In this document: positions 1 to 12,000 of the stretch, one piece after another
How positions within the stretch are numbered: position 1 is the first letter of the stretch
Layout of the letters: the number at the start of each line of letters is the position of its first letter
Source of the DNA: Pseudisothecium myosuroides
Lineage: Eukaryota; Streptophyta; Bryopsida; Hypnales; Lembophyllaceae
Assembly (NCBI GenBank): GCA_951799445.1
Contig: OX637292.1
Span: 10,233,296-10,297,295 of the forward strand
Length of the DNA stretch: 64,000 nt
Direction: 5' to 3'
The notes under the pieces: model-generated
What the model was told of the DNA's origin: nothing
What the model saw: only the letters and a program-made list of their open reading frames with translations
Databases searched by the model: none
Position numbers and translations under genes: made by a program

Positions 1-836
1 ACCCAAAAAAACATAGACCATGCATGTTAAATTGATGGAACTATATTGTGAGATAATAATGTTTACTTGATCCATCTACCTTGCATTTGTGATAATTCAC
101 GTTAGCCAACAATTATGATTTTCTGTAGGGTCCAAAAAATTTACGATTTTTCTGGATCCTCTTGAGATTAAAAAAAACTTCAAAAGTTCTCATGTATAGT
201 AAAAAATGAATGAAATTTTGAATAGTAAATTGTGTTGGAATCACACTAAAGTCTATTTCATCATCATTACAAATACGCATATGTAATTGAAAATCATACA
301 AAGAATTTGATGTTTTTTATACACTATCTACTATCCAATGTTGCCACCATTTGTGAAAATTACAACTTGTATTTAATGGTATATATTAGAAATGAGCCTT
401 TCCAATTGTTTAAGAGATACTTGATCCCATACCACTTGACTTTCTTGTATGATTTATTGCTTGTATGTTGCAAAAAATCTTTGATTATCTTCCCAAGGCT
501 CTCTATGAAATGATAGATAGTGTTTAAGAGAAATCCAAATTGTAGCATGATTTTAAATTATTCATTTTCACTTGTTGTGAAGTTGAATTGCACTTCATTG
601 CAATTCCAACCCAATTTGTGGTTTCAAAATTGGTTCATTTTTGAGCATACTAGAGCTTCCTGAAGTTGCTAAATTTTCTAGTAAAAATTGACTAAAAAAT
701 CTGTAAGTTTAGTGGACCCCATTGTACATCTATGAATCTTCCAATTCAAATTGCCGTAGGGCTCTAGTTAGGACATAGCGGGTGGCTTGACACACATGCC
801 TGTAAAAAAGGTGAGAGTTCTTTTCCATGGGTTTAA

Positions 837-1771
837 CCCCTAAAGGACCGTTGTCCCTTCGGGGGACAAAATGCGTTTTCGGGCAGGTACCTACGGGCTG
901 AAATTTTCTTGTGATTTTTTGAAACTTTTTTTGGAGATAGAAAAACTGATAAGTTTTGTGGGAATATAATTTTTTTCACAATCGGTGCCAGGGAAAAAAA
1001 GTTATGACCAAATAAGCTCAAAACAGGGGATGGCGGGCAGCCCGGGCAGCAAAAAAAAAATGGACAAAAATTTGAATTTTTTTTTTTAATATTTTTTTTC
1101 TCATAGATTATATTTTTGTCTATCCGGAAAGCTTTGATTCATTTCATTTGGATATGTTATGAGAAAGTTATGGACATTCTTGTTTTTCGGGCAGTTAGAG
1201 CATCTTCTTGAAAAAAATAACTTGTAGGATTCATTTCCAAATGCAATCTTTCAAATTTTTCAATTTTTTTTTTTTTGCATGGTTTAGTTTAGTTGCTAGA
1301 ACAATCTCACCATTGGGATTAGTGAATTTTAATTCCATCTAAGAGATATTAATATTTTAGATTTTCCTTCTATCTTGTACTTACTTCTACTTAACAATTT
1401 TTTTAAGAATGATAATTAAGTTTTTTGAATTTCTTTTTTTTTCCTAGACTCTCAACTCAATTCTCCTCTATAAAGATTTAAAGCTCAAAACTCTGTAGTG
1501 CAAAAATTTTTAATTAAAAATGTTTAAAGTAAAAAAATCTAGTCCCGCAATGTGCTGAAAAACTTGTTTTTTTCACTTTAAACGCAGATATCTTGCAATC
1601 TGTGCAGTCAAAAATTCTGAAATTTTTTCCACACATTCTCATACTAGTTAGGTATAAGATCCTATGGTTAGATTTGCAAAAAAAATATTTTTCAATTTTT
1701 TTTACTGTTTGCTATAGAAATGGCAGTTTTCACTATTTTTTGGCAGAAAAAAGGCCTCGGTCCTTTAGGGG
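837..1771. mobile_element. piggyBac-like miniature element, copy A1
   Basis: Ends are CCCCTAAAGGACC and its inverse, flanked on both sides by TTAA (833-836 and 1772-1775). That is the exact target duplication of piggyBac-type elements. The interior is AT-rich and non-coding (935 bp). Copy B has no insertion at this TTAA; its own element sits about 17 bp further on in ancestral coordinates. Three more relatives in the window define the family. Confidence 0.8.
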
Positions 1772-1780
1772 TTAAAGAAT

Positions 1781-2492
1781 GGGTGATTGCAAGAAACACC
1801 TGTCGATTTTGTTGCGTTTGGCTGATTTTTTCGGGAGTACTTTAAAATTAGAAAACTAATTTTTAAAAATCCTGACTAATGTATATATCTTTAAGACGAA
1901 GGTTCCTAGGGAAGGAATTTTATAGGAAAATTCTCTAAGTAGGAGAACTTGAAAAGTGCTAAGTCACAAGAAAATACATACCTTCATGTTTTAATTAGGG
2001 AAAAATAGTAAAAATAAGTAAATACACAAAATCAAAACTGGCCATTTGCAACAGCTCTATGGAGATGGTCATTCACCAAAAAACCCACCCAAATAATGTT
2101 TTATGTGTTTCGAAATGCAAGCAAAAAGAAGCTCACTTTGTAGACTTCTACACTACACAAAATTAACTTTTTTTTAAATCCCTCTCCTAGAGAGCTAGAA
2201 GTCTACTAGAAGACCATCTACTCCAAATTTCAGCTCCAAATTCGTTTTTTTGGGTCCAAAATAGAACTAAAAACCCCAAATTGGCAAATGTGACATGAAA
2301 TCGGGGGCTGTTTTTATATAGTAAAACATTTTTGAAAATTGCACAAAAATTATGCAAGATGTATAATGGTCATGAGCACCTTCCGTATAAATCTTAAGTC
2401 ATTTGGATCTAGAACGCAAAAGTTATGCCCAAAAAACAAATCAGAATGCACCGTGTGACATAAAATAGTACAAGTGTTTCTTGCAATCACCC
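1781..2492. mobile_element. Miniature TIR element, GGGTGATTGCAAG family, copy 1
   Basis: Terminal inverted repeats GGGTGATTGCAAGAAACA / TGTTTCTTGCAATCACCC, with GAAT on both sides (1777-1780 and 2493-2496). Copy B lacks it. No coding capacity. The superfamily is not certain; a 4-bp target duplication is suggested here and at other copies. Confidence 0.75.
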
Positions 2493-2944
2493 GAATGCAA
2501 AGATTTAAGTTGTGAAATAGAATATATGTCTCCTCAAAGTGGGTAGTGTCCCGACTACAAACCCAAGGTGTAAGACATGGAGGCTTTGGAAAGAATTCCT
2601 TGTCAAAATAATGCATGTCACAGAATGTTGAAAAGCTAAAGAGAATGCCAAGGCTTACCCCTTTCACTTGTAGTACCTTTTGAAGGGGGAAGTTTGTCTT
2701 GGATGTCCCAAGTGACCCATAAAACTAGAAAATTAAAGAAGATATGTCAAATCCTTTAGAATGCACTATGAGGAGGAGTGGTCCAACTCATCACTCTTGA
2801 ATGGTGCAATGGTATGCCAAAGTAACCTCGGGATAATGAAGTTTGTGATGAAGCCTCACTGCCACCTTTATGATGTGGTGAAGTGTTTTTGGACACTCTT
2901 TGTCATCAGCTCGATAGTGTCACGCTCCATAATAATGTTGAGTT

Positions 2945-4790
2945 TTAATTATTGTTATCATTGTTCTAATTATTATTATTATGATTAATAACTAAAAAAT
3001 TATTATTATCAATAGTAATAATGATAATAATAACAAAAAAAAATTATTTTTCAAAAATCCACCATGCAAGTAGGAATGCTATGTCAACAGCTTCAAAAGT
3101 AGATTTTGCACTTCAAAATTTAATTTTATAACAGTCAACACTTCATTCAAAGGAATTCAATTAACTTAGCAATTGAACTTTGGATGCCGTTTATCTTAGT
3201 GATTGAAGATAGTAAAAGACAAGGGCTTTATATAAGTGGAGTAGTAGGAGGTAAGACAACCAATATGGAATAGGATAGGATAAGTAGGAGCTCAACTACT
3301 CATAGTTAAGTCACAACTTGAAGTAGGAATTGTGGTTAACCCCTAAAGGACCATTGTCCCTTCGAGGGACAAATGTGTTTTCGGGCAGGTACCTACGGGC
3401 TGAAATTTTCTCCTCATTTTTTGAAACTTTTTTTGGAGGTAGAAAAGCTGATTAGCTTCGGGGGGATATAATTTTTTTCACAATCGGTGCCCGGGAAAAA
3501 AAGTTATGACCAAATAAGCTCAAACAAGGGGACGTCGGGCAACCCGGGCAGCCAAAAAAAATGGACAAAAATTTGAATTTTAAATTTTTTTTTTTTTTTT
3601 TCTCATAGATTTTATTTTTGTCTATCTGGAAAGCTTTGATTCATTTCATTTGGATATGTTATGAGAAAGTTATGGACATTCTTGTTTTTCGGGTAGTTAG
3701 AGCATCTTTTTGAAAAAAATAACTTGTAGGATGCATTTCTGAATGCAATTTTTCAAATTTTTCAAATTTTTTTTTTTGTGCATGGTTTGATTTATTTGTT
3801 AGAAAAATCTCACCATTGGGATTAGTGCATTTTAATTCCATTTAAAATATATGAATATTTTAGATTTTCCTTCTATCTCATACCTACTTCTACTTAACAA
3901 TTTTTTTATGATTGATAATAAAGATTTTTTGAATTTATTTTTTTCCCCTAGACTCTCAACTCAATTCTCCACTATGAAGATTTAAAGCTCAAAACTCTGT
4001 AGTGCAAAAATTTTAAGTTAAAAATGTTCAAACTCAAAAAATCTAGTCCCGCAATGTGCTGAAAAACTTGTTTTTTCTACTTTAAACACAAATATCTTGC
4101 AATCTGTGTGGTCAAAAATTCTGAATTTTTTTCCACACACTCTCATACTGGTAAGGTATAAGATCCTACGGTTAGATGTGGAAAATAAACAATTTCCAAT
4201 TTTTTTTACTCTTTGCTATAGAAGTGGCAGTTTTGAGTGTTTTTTGGCAGAAAAAAGGCCTTGGTCCTTTAGGAAATAAAGTAGAATTTCAGACCTCATT
4301 TAGGTGTAGTAGATTAACTTCTTTTTTGAACTTTGATCTAAACAAAGTTGACAAATCAAGCCAACTTTCATCTCCAAAAATCCGTTTGAGATTTCAAGAC
4401 TTCAATCAAAAGTTATAGGCACAAAGATAAGCGGCATCCAAAGTTCAAATGCTAAGTTAATTGAATTCCTTTAAATGAAGTGTTGACTTTCATAAAATTA
4501 ATCTTTAAAATGCAGAATCTACTTTGAAAACCTTAATTGATTGGATTTAATTAATTAATCTTCTGATTTGGTAGTCCTATCTACATGGAAGGTCCATTGA
4601 AGTGGCTCTGACAATTTTTTTGGAAAATAATAATTTTTTTGAAAAATAATAATTTTTTTGGGATTATTAATAATAATAACAATAATATTAATAATAATAA
4701 TAATTTTTGATAATGTAGCAATTGATCTTAACTGATGTGGCACATTTATGACAATGTTCATCCTACGTGGTAGCATCAACAGAAGTATGC
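2945..4790. mobile_element. Foldback insertion private to copy A, with a nested piggyBac-like element
   Basis: Arms of about 200-250 bp (roughly 2985-3195 and 4425-4695) are inverted copies of each other. For example, the stretch with GGAATTCAATTAACTTAGCA (left) recurs inverted on the right. The outer parts are A/T-rich with ATTATTATT tracts. Copy B is different between the flanking homologous points. The element at 3340-4275 is inserted between the arms. No protein-coding sequence recognised; ends are approximate. Confidence 0.55.
3340..4275. mobile_element. piggyBac-like miniature element, copy A2
   Basis: Closely similar to 837-1771 along its whole length. The left end is TTAA then CCCCTAAAGGACC. 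The right end is decayed (CCTTTAGG then AAATAAAG), so the right TTAA is no longer exact. Lies inside a foldback insertion. Confidence 0.75.
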
Positions 4791-7700
4791 TAAAAAGTGT
4801 CTAAAATAAGAAATCCTAATTAACCCTATTTATTAACAAAACTATTTTAAATCTATGCTGGAATGGACATCGATTTCTCTAATAGTGGAAGTGCCCAAGG
4901 GGCATATTGGAGAGCTTGAAGAAATAAGTGTTACTAAGGGATGCGACAATGGTTTTGTACTAATTGAAGAGGCCATTTCTACAATAATTTATACTTCAAG
5001 TTTTTCTTTTAAATTTCCAATGTCATCAATGTTTTCAAAAAATGTATAGCATAAAGGATAGAAAAATACTACATTATGCACTATCATATTAGCAATAAAC
5101 GTTCAATGCTCTCACTGTTAGATTGGGATAAATAGACTTGCCTATGTGCCATGTCCATGCTTTGTGCAAGGATAACAACGACTTGCCCTAACATCTCCTA
5201 ATTGGGTGCACATTTGATTTAGATTTGGTTTTAGTTGAGCAAATGTGAACAAAAATGATTACAAGCATGCATCAACATATTCAATTGATATTAATATTAT
5301 AAAAATTATAGAGACTCGAAGTAGAGATAATAAGAAATTGAGTTTGTGTTTTTTCACATGTCACCAAACACTTGAATATATACTAGTAGAAAAACAATGT
5401 CTACAATGATTATAAAAATGTCCAAAATGACTAAAAAATTGTTTTCAATGATTCACATGTAGTCATTCAAGATATGTACGTTGTTTCTATTAGTAATAAT
5501 CCTTAAAAATCTTACCAAGGTTGCACATCAATATATAAAATTTTCCTTAAAATTCCTAAATTAACAAACTTTACATACCCTCCATTTTTGTGGCAAAACC
5601 CCAAGTCCAATAAAATGTACAATTATTACTCAACCAACATTTTACTACTTTACAAGGTTAGACTTTGATTAAAAACAAATATGTATACAATTTGTTGCTA
5701 CATTTGCATTGAATTTTTTTGAAATAGAAATATGATTTAGGGACTTTTATAAAATATTGATATTCTAATTTTGCAGCATGTGGAATAATTTTCCTTTGGT
5801 ATAAGCTAAAAAACCAATTTAATAGTACAAGTTTTTTTGGAACACCAATATAGCCCTCTTATCATAATAATTCTTCTCTATTAGAATCATATATAGGGAG
5901 TTATTCTCCCAAGGGGTAATGAATTATATATACATTTTTAAAGAATCTCTACTATTGTCTTTATTCGAAGTGCACAAAAAAATCTATATTTATTATCTAC
6001 ATCTATGTATGATCTTTTGTTCTTGCTAAAGTCTATTGCTAGCCGGTGCAATTGTTAATCAAAGTAAATATAAATTGCTAGCATATGAAATTCAAAAACA
6101 AGATAATGATATATTTTTTTATTTTCTCTTTTATGTTGTTGTATACCATATCCAAATAGAAGCTATAGTTGAAGTATTTTTAAAAATGAATAATTGGCAA
6201 AGAAATGCCAAAGTTACTGGTGAAATGTGGTAATACTTGTATTGTCAATGTTTTTTTTAATATTTATTATTACTAATTACTAATTACTAATTGAAAAATT
6301 ATTAGTTTGTTCCCAAAGAGATTTATTTTATAAATCTCTTTGGGAACAAACGTCATTCTCTTAATTCTTTATTCAAATGTCATTAAAGCTTCTAAATCCA
6401 TAACGACTTGAAAATATTCTTTGTCAAGGTAAGATTGGAAACATTAAATCATTGTGTTTTGATAAGCTCAATTATCATATCTTTCAATAAGATTTCTTGA
6501 AGTATGTTTTCTATAAGTACAAGCTTGAAAATCCCTATTGATTGTATGAATATTGTCCCTAAACTTAAGAAATGAGTATTTTTAGCCCTCCTTAAAGGTG
6601 TAGTATTGTCTCCGAATCATCTAGAAAATGATGTGTATGTCGCACAACCTGAGGATATTTATAATATACTCTATTATATAAGATGAGAATTAAAAAAAAA
6701 AAAAACATTCCTAAAAGTTCACATTCACTTTATGAAAACCACTACATTGACTTGTCGTATAAAATTGTGACACTAATTAACCACAGTTACACTATTTGAA
6801 ATAGTGTAGATTGAAATATTCTTGTATTGTGTTGATTTCCACAAATTTTTTCTATAGCGACACTAATTTTCTAAATGTTGCTAATTTCACCCCTTCCCTA
6901 TTAAGACAAAACATTGTAGTAGGAAGATGGAAATTGGGAGAGATGTTTTCAATCACTAAAACCTTTGATGCGGAAATGAAAAATGGCAATCTCAACAGGG
7001 ACTATACTCACTATAATAATCAGTATATATCCTAGAATTTGATTTTTAAATGAAAATATTAAGAATGGAATTGACATAGAATTTTACACATCATTTCATC
7101 CCAAGCATTGATTAAATGAGGCTTATCATAGCTTTGAAATCAGCTCACTTATGGCAATAGAATTTTTTGAAGCTTCCTATATAGATGTCAATCTCTCCTA
7201 TCAAATAAAATAAATGGCAATGATATTAAATGTTATTAGAGACAATATTGACAATGAAGTTGAAATATCTTACACCTTTTGCAGTTTAGGAAGATCTTAA
7301 ACAAAACTTTACATGTACATGTATATTAGACGTTTTTCTAAAACAGTGGTACAAAATATCAAAATTCCACACAAAGTCACTAAAATTAGATTGCTTTATA
7401 CTAATTTATCAACATTTACCACTATATAAATATTTCATGTTATTGTATAAGAAAGCACTACTTTTGAATTACGTATTATTGTAATTGGGACTCATGAACC
7501 TCCATGTGTACAAATGAAAGTATTTGTTGACTTTGATGGTTTAGAAAATAACTTTTTTGGAGCAAGGCAACCTAATTTCACTATTTTGTGTTGAGCTATC
7601 TAAATGTACACAAGGCCCTAGCCCTGTAACGCTACAGTGGATACTAAGTGTCCGATGGATGACTAAGAATCCTTCTGTATAGGATAGAAGTGCAACTATT

Positions 7701-7995
7701 CATCCTTGGAATTTTGTTTTGAAAAGGTAAGGTCTTCTATATTGCTTAGACTTCCAATGAGTGTTTTTCTATTTTTTTAAAGCAATTGATTCCCTTGATT
7801 TCAAAAAGGATGATTTCTATGGAGACCAGTCTGTCCTTAAGGGACTAAGCAAATTCCTTAGTATTTTAGGGGTTAAATTTTGGTTATTCAAATATGGAAG
7901 GTAATATATATAAATATATGATTCTTTATTATCAAAAAAATATAATCCATGACAATATTTTTTATATTTACATTCATTTCATCCACTACATACTA
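4791..7995. other. Non-coding 3' flank of TNL copy A
   Basis: AT-rich sequence alignable with about 23580-26950 of copy B, with small insertions and deletions. Contains a weak CACTA-like foldback at about 5382-5496 (ACTAGTAGAAAAACAATG start, shared with 24370-24480). It also has a 21-bp hairpin at 6305-6351 and a piggyBac-like end motif near 7618-7875 (CCCTGTAACGCTACAGTGGA to TTTAGGGGTTAA). I see no gene. Confidence 0.6.
6305..6351. repeat. Perfect 21-bp inverted repeat (hairpin) private to copy A
   Basis: Arms 6305-6325 and 6331-6351 are exact reverse complements around a 5-base loop (TTTTA). Copy B at about 25288 has only the left arm (CCCAAAGAGATTT), so the right arm is a new inverted copy made in A. 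Confidence 0.8.
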
Positions 7996-8567
7996 CTCCC
8001 TCTGTCCCACTAAAAACCTCCAAATCAAGCAGAATTTTTGTCCCACTAAAAAGCTCCTTTTTGTGTTTTTGATTGTTTAGTGAGTGTTTGTTACATTGAA
8101 CAACCTTGTGGGGGTAAGTGAGACAATCAAAAAGCATTCCCGTGGCCTTGCAAGCTTGGCCTTGACAATATGAGACACCTTATACTAATTTCTTTGTCAA
8201 ATAGTAGTGTTGATAGCCTATTTAGTGACTACTTTGGTGCTATTAAAATATGATCATAAAGTGGGATAGTTTTTTTATTTTTGGATATTTAGGTTGGAGA
8301 ACATGTCATTACAATCCCATTGCAACCACCACCCTTTAAATCATCTAAAATGACAAAGCTGGCAGCAATTATAAAATATGTTCAAATATCACACTTTTGA
8401 CATGAATTTTGGGTGCCTAAATGATAATGTCTAAGCTTGAGATTTTGCATAGATCTAAGGAATGGGTTATTTATTCTTGAATGAATGTACTTTTGGCACT
8501 TTGATTGAAAATATAGTTAATTTATAAACGGGAAGAGTTTTGGAGGTTTTTAGTGGGACAGAGGGAG
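7996..8567. mobile_element. Stowaway-like (Tc1/mariner-type) miniature element, copy 1
   Basis: Terminal inverted repeats CTCCCTCTGTCCCACT and the inverse, flanked by TA on both sides. 572 bp, non-coding. Copy B has the uninterrupted site (ATACTATCAAGGACATT). CTCCCTCYGTCCC ends and a TA target are the known signature of Stowaway MITEs in plants. Confidence 0.85.
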
Positions 8568-9096
8568 TATCAAGGACATTAGTTTAATATTAATTTTCAA
8601 AATTAAAAATGTTTCAATGCACCTTTTATTGCAAACTAGAGATTCTATAAAGACTTGAAACCTCCAAAGGCCATTCACTTCAAAATAAGTACATCAAAAA
8701 TACATGTTGAAGCCCAAAGTGAATATATATACACTTAACGCAATCTATTGTGATTAAAGTCTGAAATCAACTATGTGATATTAGTAAGAGTGACAAGTGC
8801 TTGCTACAAAGTATTTCATAGAGATGTATCAAGATATAACAAAGTGGGATCAAAGATGGCCAACTTAATAGAATGAAAATTACTTGTAAGCTTGTAGTCA
8901 ATCAAAAATTGCAATGATGAAATTATTTTGTAGTTAAAATTCTCTTCGCACACTTGCAATAGTCATGTACCATATCATCCAATCAAACAACATAACATTT
9001 AATTAACAAAAAATGATTTGTATCAAAATAAGGTATACAATTTGATAACAAACTATATAATCAATTTGAAATTTAGCTATAATAAAATATCATTTA
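8568..9096. other. Non-coding sequence directly 3' of TNL copy A
   Basis: AT-rich, alignable with the corresponding part of copy B (about 27400-27913). Presumably 3' untranslated region plus downstream flank. No defined polyadenylation site could be chosen. Confidence 0.5.
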
Positions 9097-12000
9097 TCAA
9101 TTACACAACGTCTCCATCACCTCTTCAAAATCTTCTCTAAAGAATGCTAAAGCTTCAATTTCACCTTCAAATCCCCATGAATCAAACTCTAAACAACTCA
9201 TATTATTTGATCCATAAAGAAGTAGGAGCTCCTTGAGAAGCTTAGCGCAAGGCCCTTCACCTTCCAAGGCAACTTCGAAACCTATATCAATCTTATCCAC
9301 CCTTCGTATCCAATAACCTTCAAATCCATCAACATCACTTCCAGCCCGAATAGAAAGGACCTCCAAAGCTTGTAAACAATCAAAATCTAACAACCTCTCA
9401 AAATGGTTTGGAGACAACTCAAAGAGTGTCAAATCCTTCACACAAGGACAATCTACTCCTTCCAAATTTCTCACTTCTTGGCAATTCACAACAGAAATTG
9501 AATGCAAGGAGGTGCATGGTCTCAAGTCAGGCAAGTGAAGTAAAGCATCCAACCTAACCAATACCACATACTGTAAGGAATCGTAGATGCCTGCATACTC
9601 GTCTTTGCCTAAATTTCCGGATAATGTAATTGTCATCAACTTTGGAAGGTAGAAGAGTACTAACTCACGGAGGCAATCAAGTCCCTCCAAATTCAACATT
9701 GTCAAATCACAGCAGTCAGAAAGTTGCAATACCACAAGATTGCTCAATTCTTGCATTCTCTTGCTTGCAACAAGTCGTGCATTGGCAAGGGTCATATGAA
9801 CAATGCGAAGTCAAATAAGATTTGACCAGCATTTAATTGGTGCTGAAGAATCGCCTCTCCAATTCATTCCTCCAAGTTGAAACACACCCCAGGCATTCTT
9901 CAATCCATTCACATTATGGTTTGTTGAATACCACTTAGCAAACTCTTTATATACAGAAGGCACTTCAATTGTACGCCCCCCTAAAAAATGCCTTAGGTCT
10001 TCCACTTTATAGTTCCATCCCTCTAAATGGTCAAAATCGATCATGCCAGACTTTCTTAAATCCAACAACTGCATCAAGTGATAAACATTCTTTCTTATAT
10101 TAGATATTTTAGACCAAAAGTCTCCACACTAGAACTTATCATTCTTACCAAACACAACGTAAAGGCCTTAGCAAGTACACATACTATACCTACATAATCC
10201 AATAAATCATTAGAAAGTGGAATAAAAAACATCACTCTCCTAAAAATTCACACATTTTGTTAGCAACTAGAAGCTTCAATAAAACTCAAACAAGATGGAT
10301 ACTCACTTTTGTTCTAATAATTGTTGGAGACTCATCATGAAGGCGACGTAGCCAAGCAATGATCCCATTCTCATCACCCAAAGTAGTAATGAAAATTCTT
10401 GAATAGAGTGCGAGATCCAAAAATAACAACTTTTCGCTAAAGTCAAAAGTGCTAAACTGCAAACCCAATATACCAAAGAGATCTTTGGACGACTTCAATA
10501 CATCCTTCACCAAGTCCATTTCCTTTTCAAGATGATCCTTCCAAACCAAAAGTTGATTTCCCTCGGCTCTACCCAATCGAGAAAAAAAATCTGCCAATGC
10601 CATCAATGCCACGGGGTGATATAATCCACCCTCTTGGGAATCAAACCAACATTTCTGCGTGCAAATTCCAAGAATGTTTTGTTCTTCACTTGTCAATTCA
10701 CAAATAGCCTTCATAGAAGCAGCACGTTTCAAAAGAAGGGCTCCAGCTTCTTCAACCGTCAACAATGGCATTGGCATGTACAATTCCATTATGGGTAACA
10801 AATCTTTAAGAATTGCTTTGCTACTAGAGGTGATCATGATTCTACTCTCTGGGTGGAATCCCATCTTCAAATAGTCTTGAACTTCTTGCAACAAATGCGC
10901 ATTGCAAGTGATACTGTCAATTACCAAAAACACCCGGTTCCGCTTCATGAATGTTCTCATTTGCATCAATCCCTAGCATAGTCACATCAATACAATAGAG
11001 ATATACGTTAACCATGAAAGGATAGCCATATAACCATTCTTGCAAACTTCAAAGTTCCTCTTTATATATAGTACTCTTTTGGAACTACATAGGATTGAAG
11101 TTCTATATCTTCATACTTTAAAGATGTATTTACATGTCTCCTAGATGACCTAAGAATTTCAAAGCTTCTTGTAAACATTTGAAACAAATGCTCTATATAA
11201 AAAGTGATAAAACTTGTATCAAATACAAAATATGCTTGAAAGATCTGAGAATTCTCCAAAGGTGAATAATAAGGTAGGAACCTCCAAGACCGTCACTTCT
11301 TGCTACTATGCATAGTGACTATTAATAGACGGTCAAAATTCCATATTTTCTTATTGGCAAATAAAATGAGGGTCCAAAACATCAGCGACCAAGCATCCAA
11401 ATAACATTTGCATAAGTTATCAAGGGTCAAAGTCTTTAAAATAAATGTTCTAAAATTGTTTCTTGCACATTGATTTTGAAGATGTACACAAAGTGATGAT
11501 GACAATTTTAGACATGTGCAATTGGGGAGGAGCCCACCTTACAATGTAAAACATCATGGTGCAAATCAATTTACCATGTCATTCTAAAATTAGAAAATCT
11601 AACAATCCATGGGTATAAGCCCAAAGATCAAATTGAAATAAGATACTGAATTCTACAAATTTGAATAAAAATCAAAATAGAATAAAAAACTATAGTTGGT
11701 AGGCTTCATTTGATTAGCCAACTCAGATTCAGAAATGATCATTGTCACAAATTTAAATTCAAATAAAGGGAAAGGACCTAGATGACATCAAATTACACTA
11801 CATAGTGATTTGTGGATCAAGCTCCTTCCAATTATAAAAAGTCCAAAACACCACAATGAACACTATTCAACACCATTCTCAAAAAATGTGTTCAAAAACC
11901 TTCTACAACAATAAGTTTTACAAAGTGCAGCTTTCCATCCAGTGAGCCACACAAAGTCATCCAGTGGCCAATTATGGAATGAAACATGATAAACCAATTA

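Noticed and set aside
9630..9818. Plus-strand frame over the TNL LRR exon (similar at 28035-28340 and 29281-29657)
   Set aside because: Antisense shadows of the TNL coding exons.
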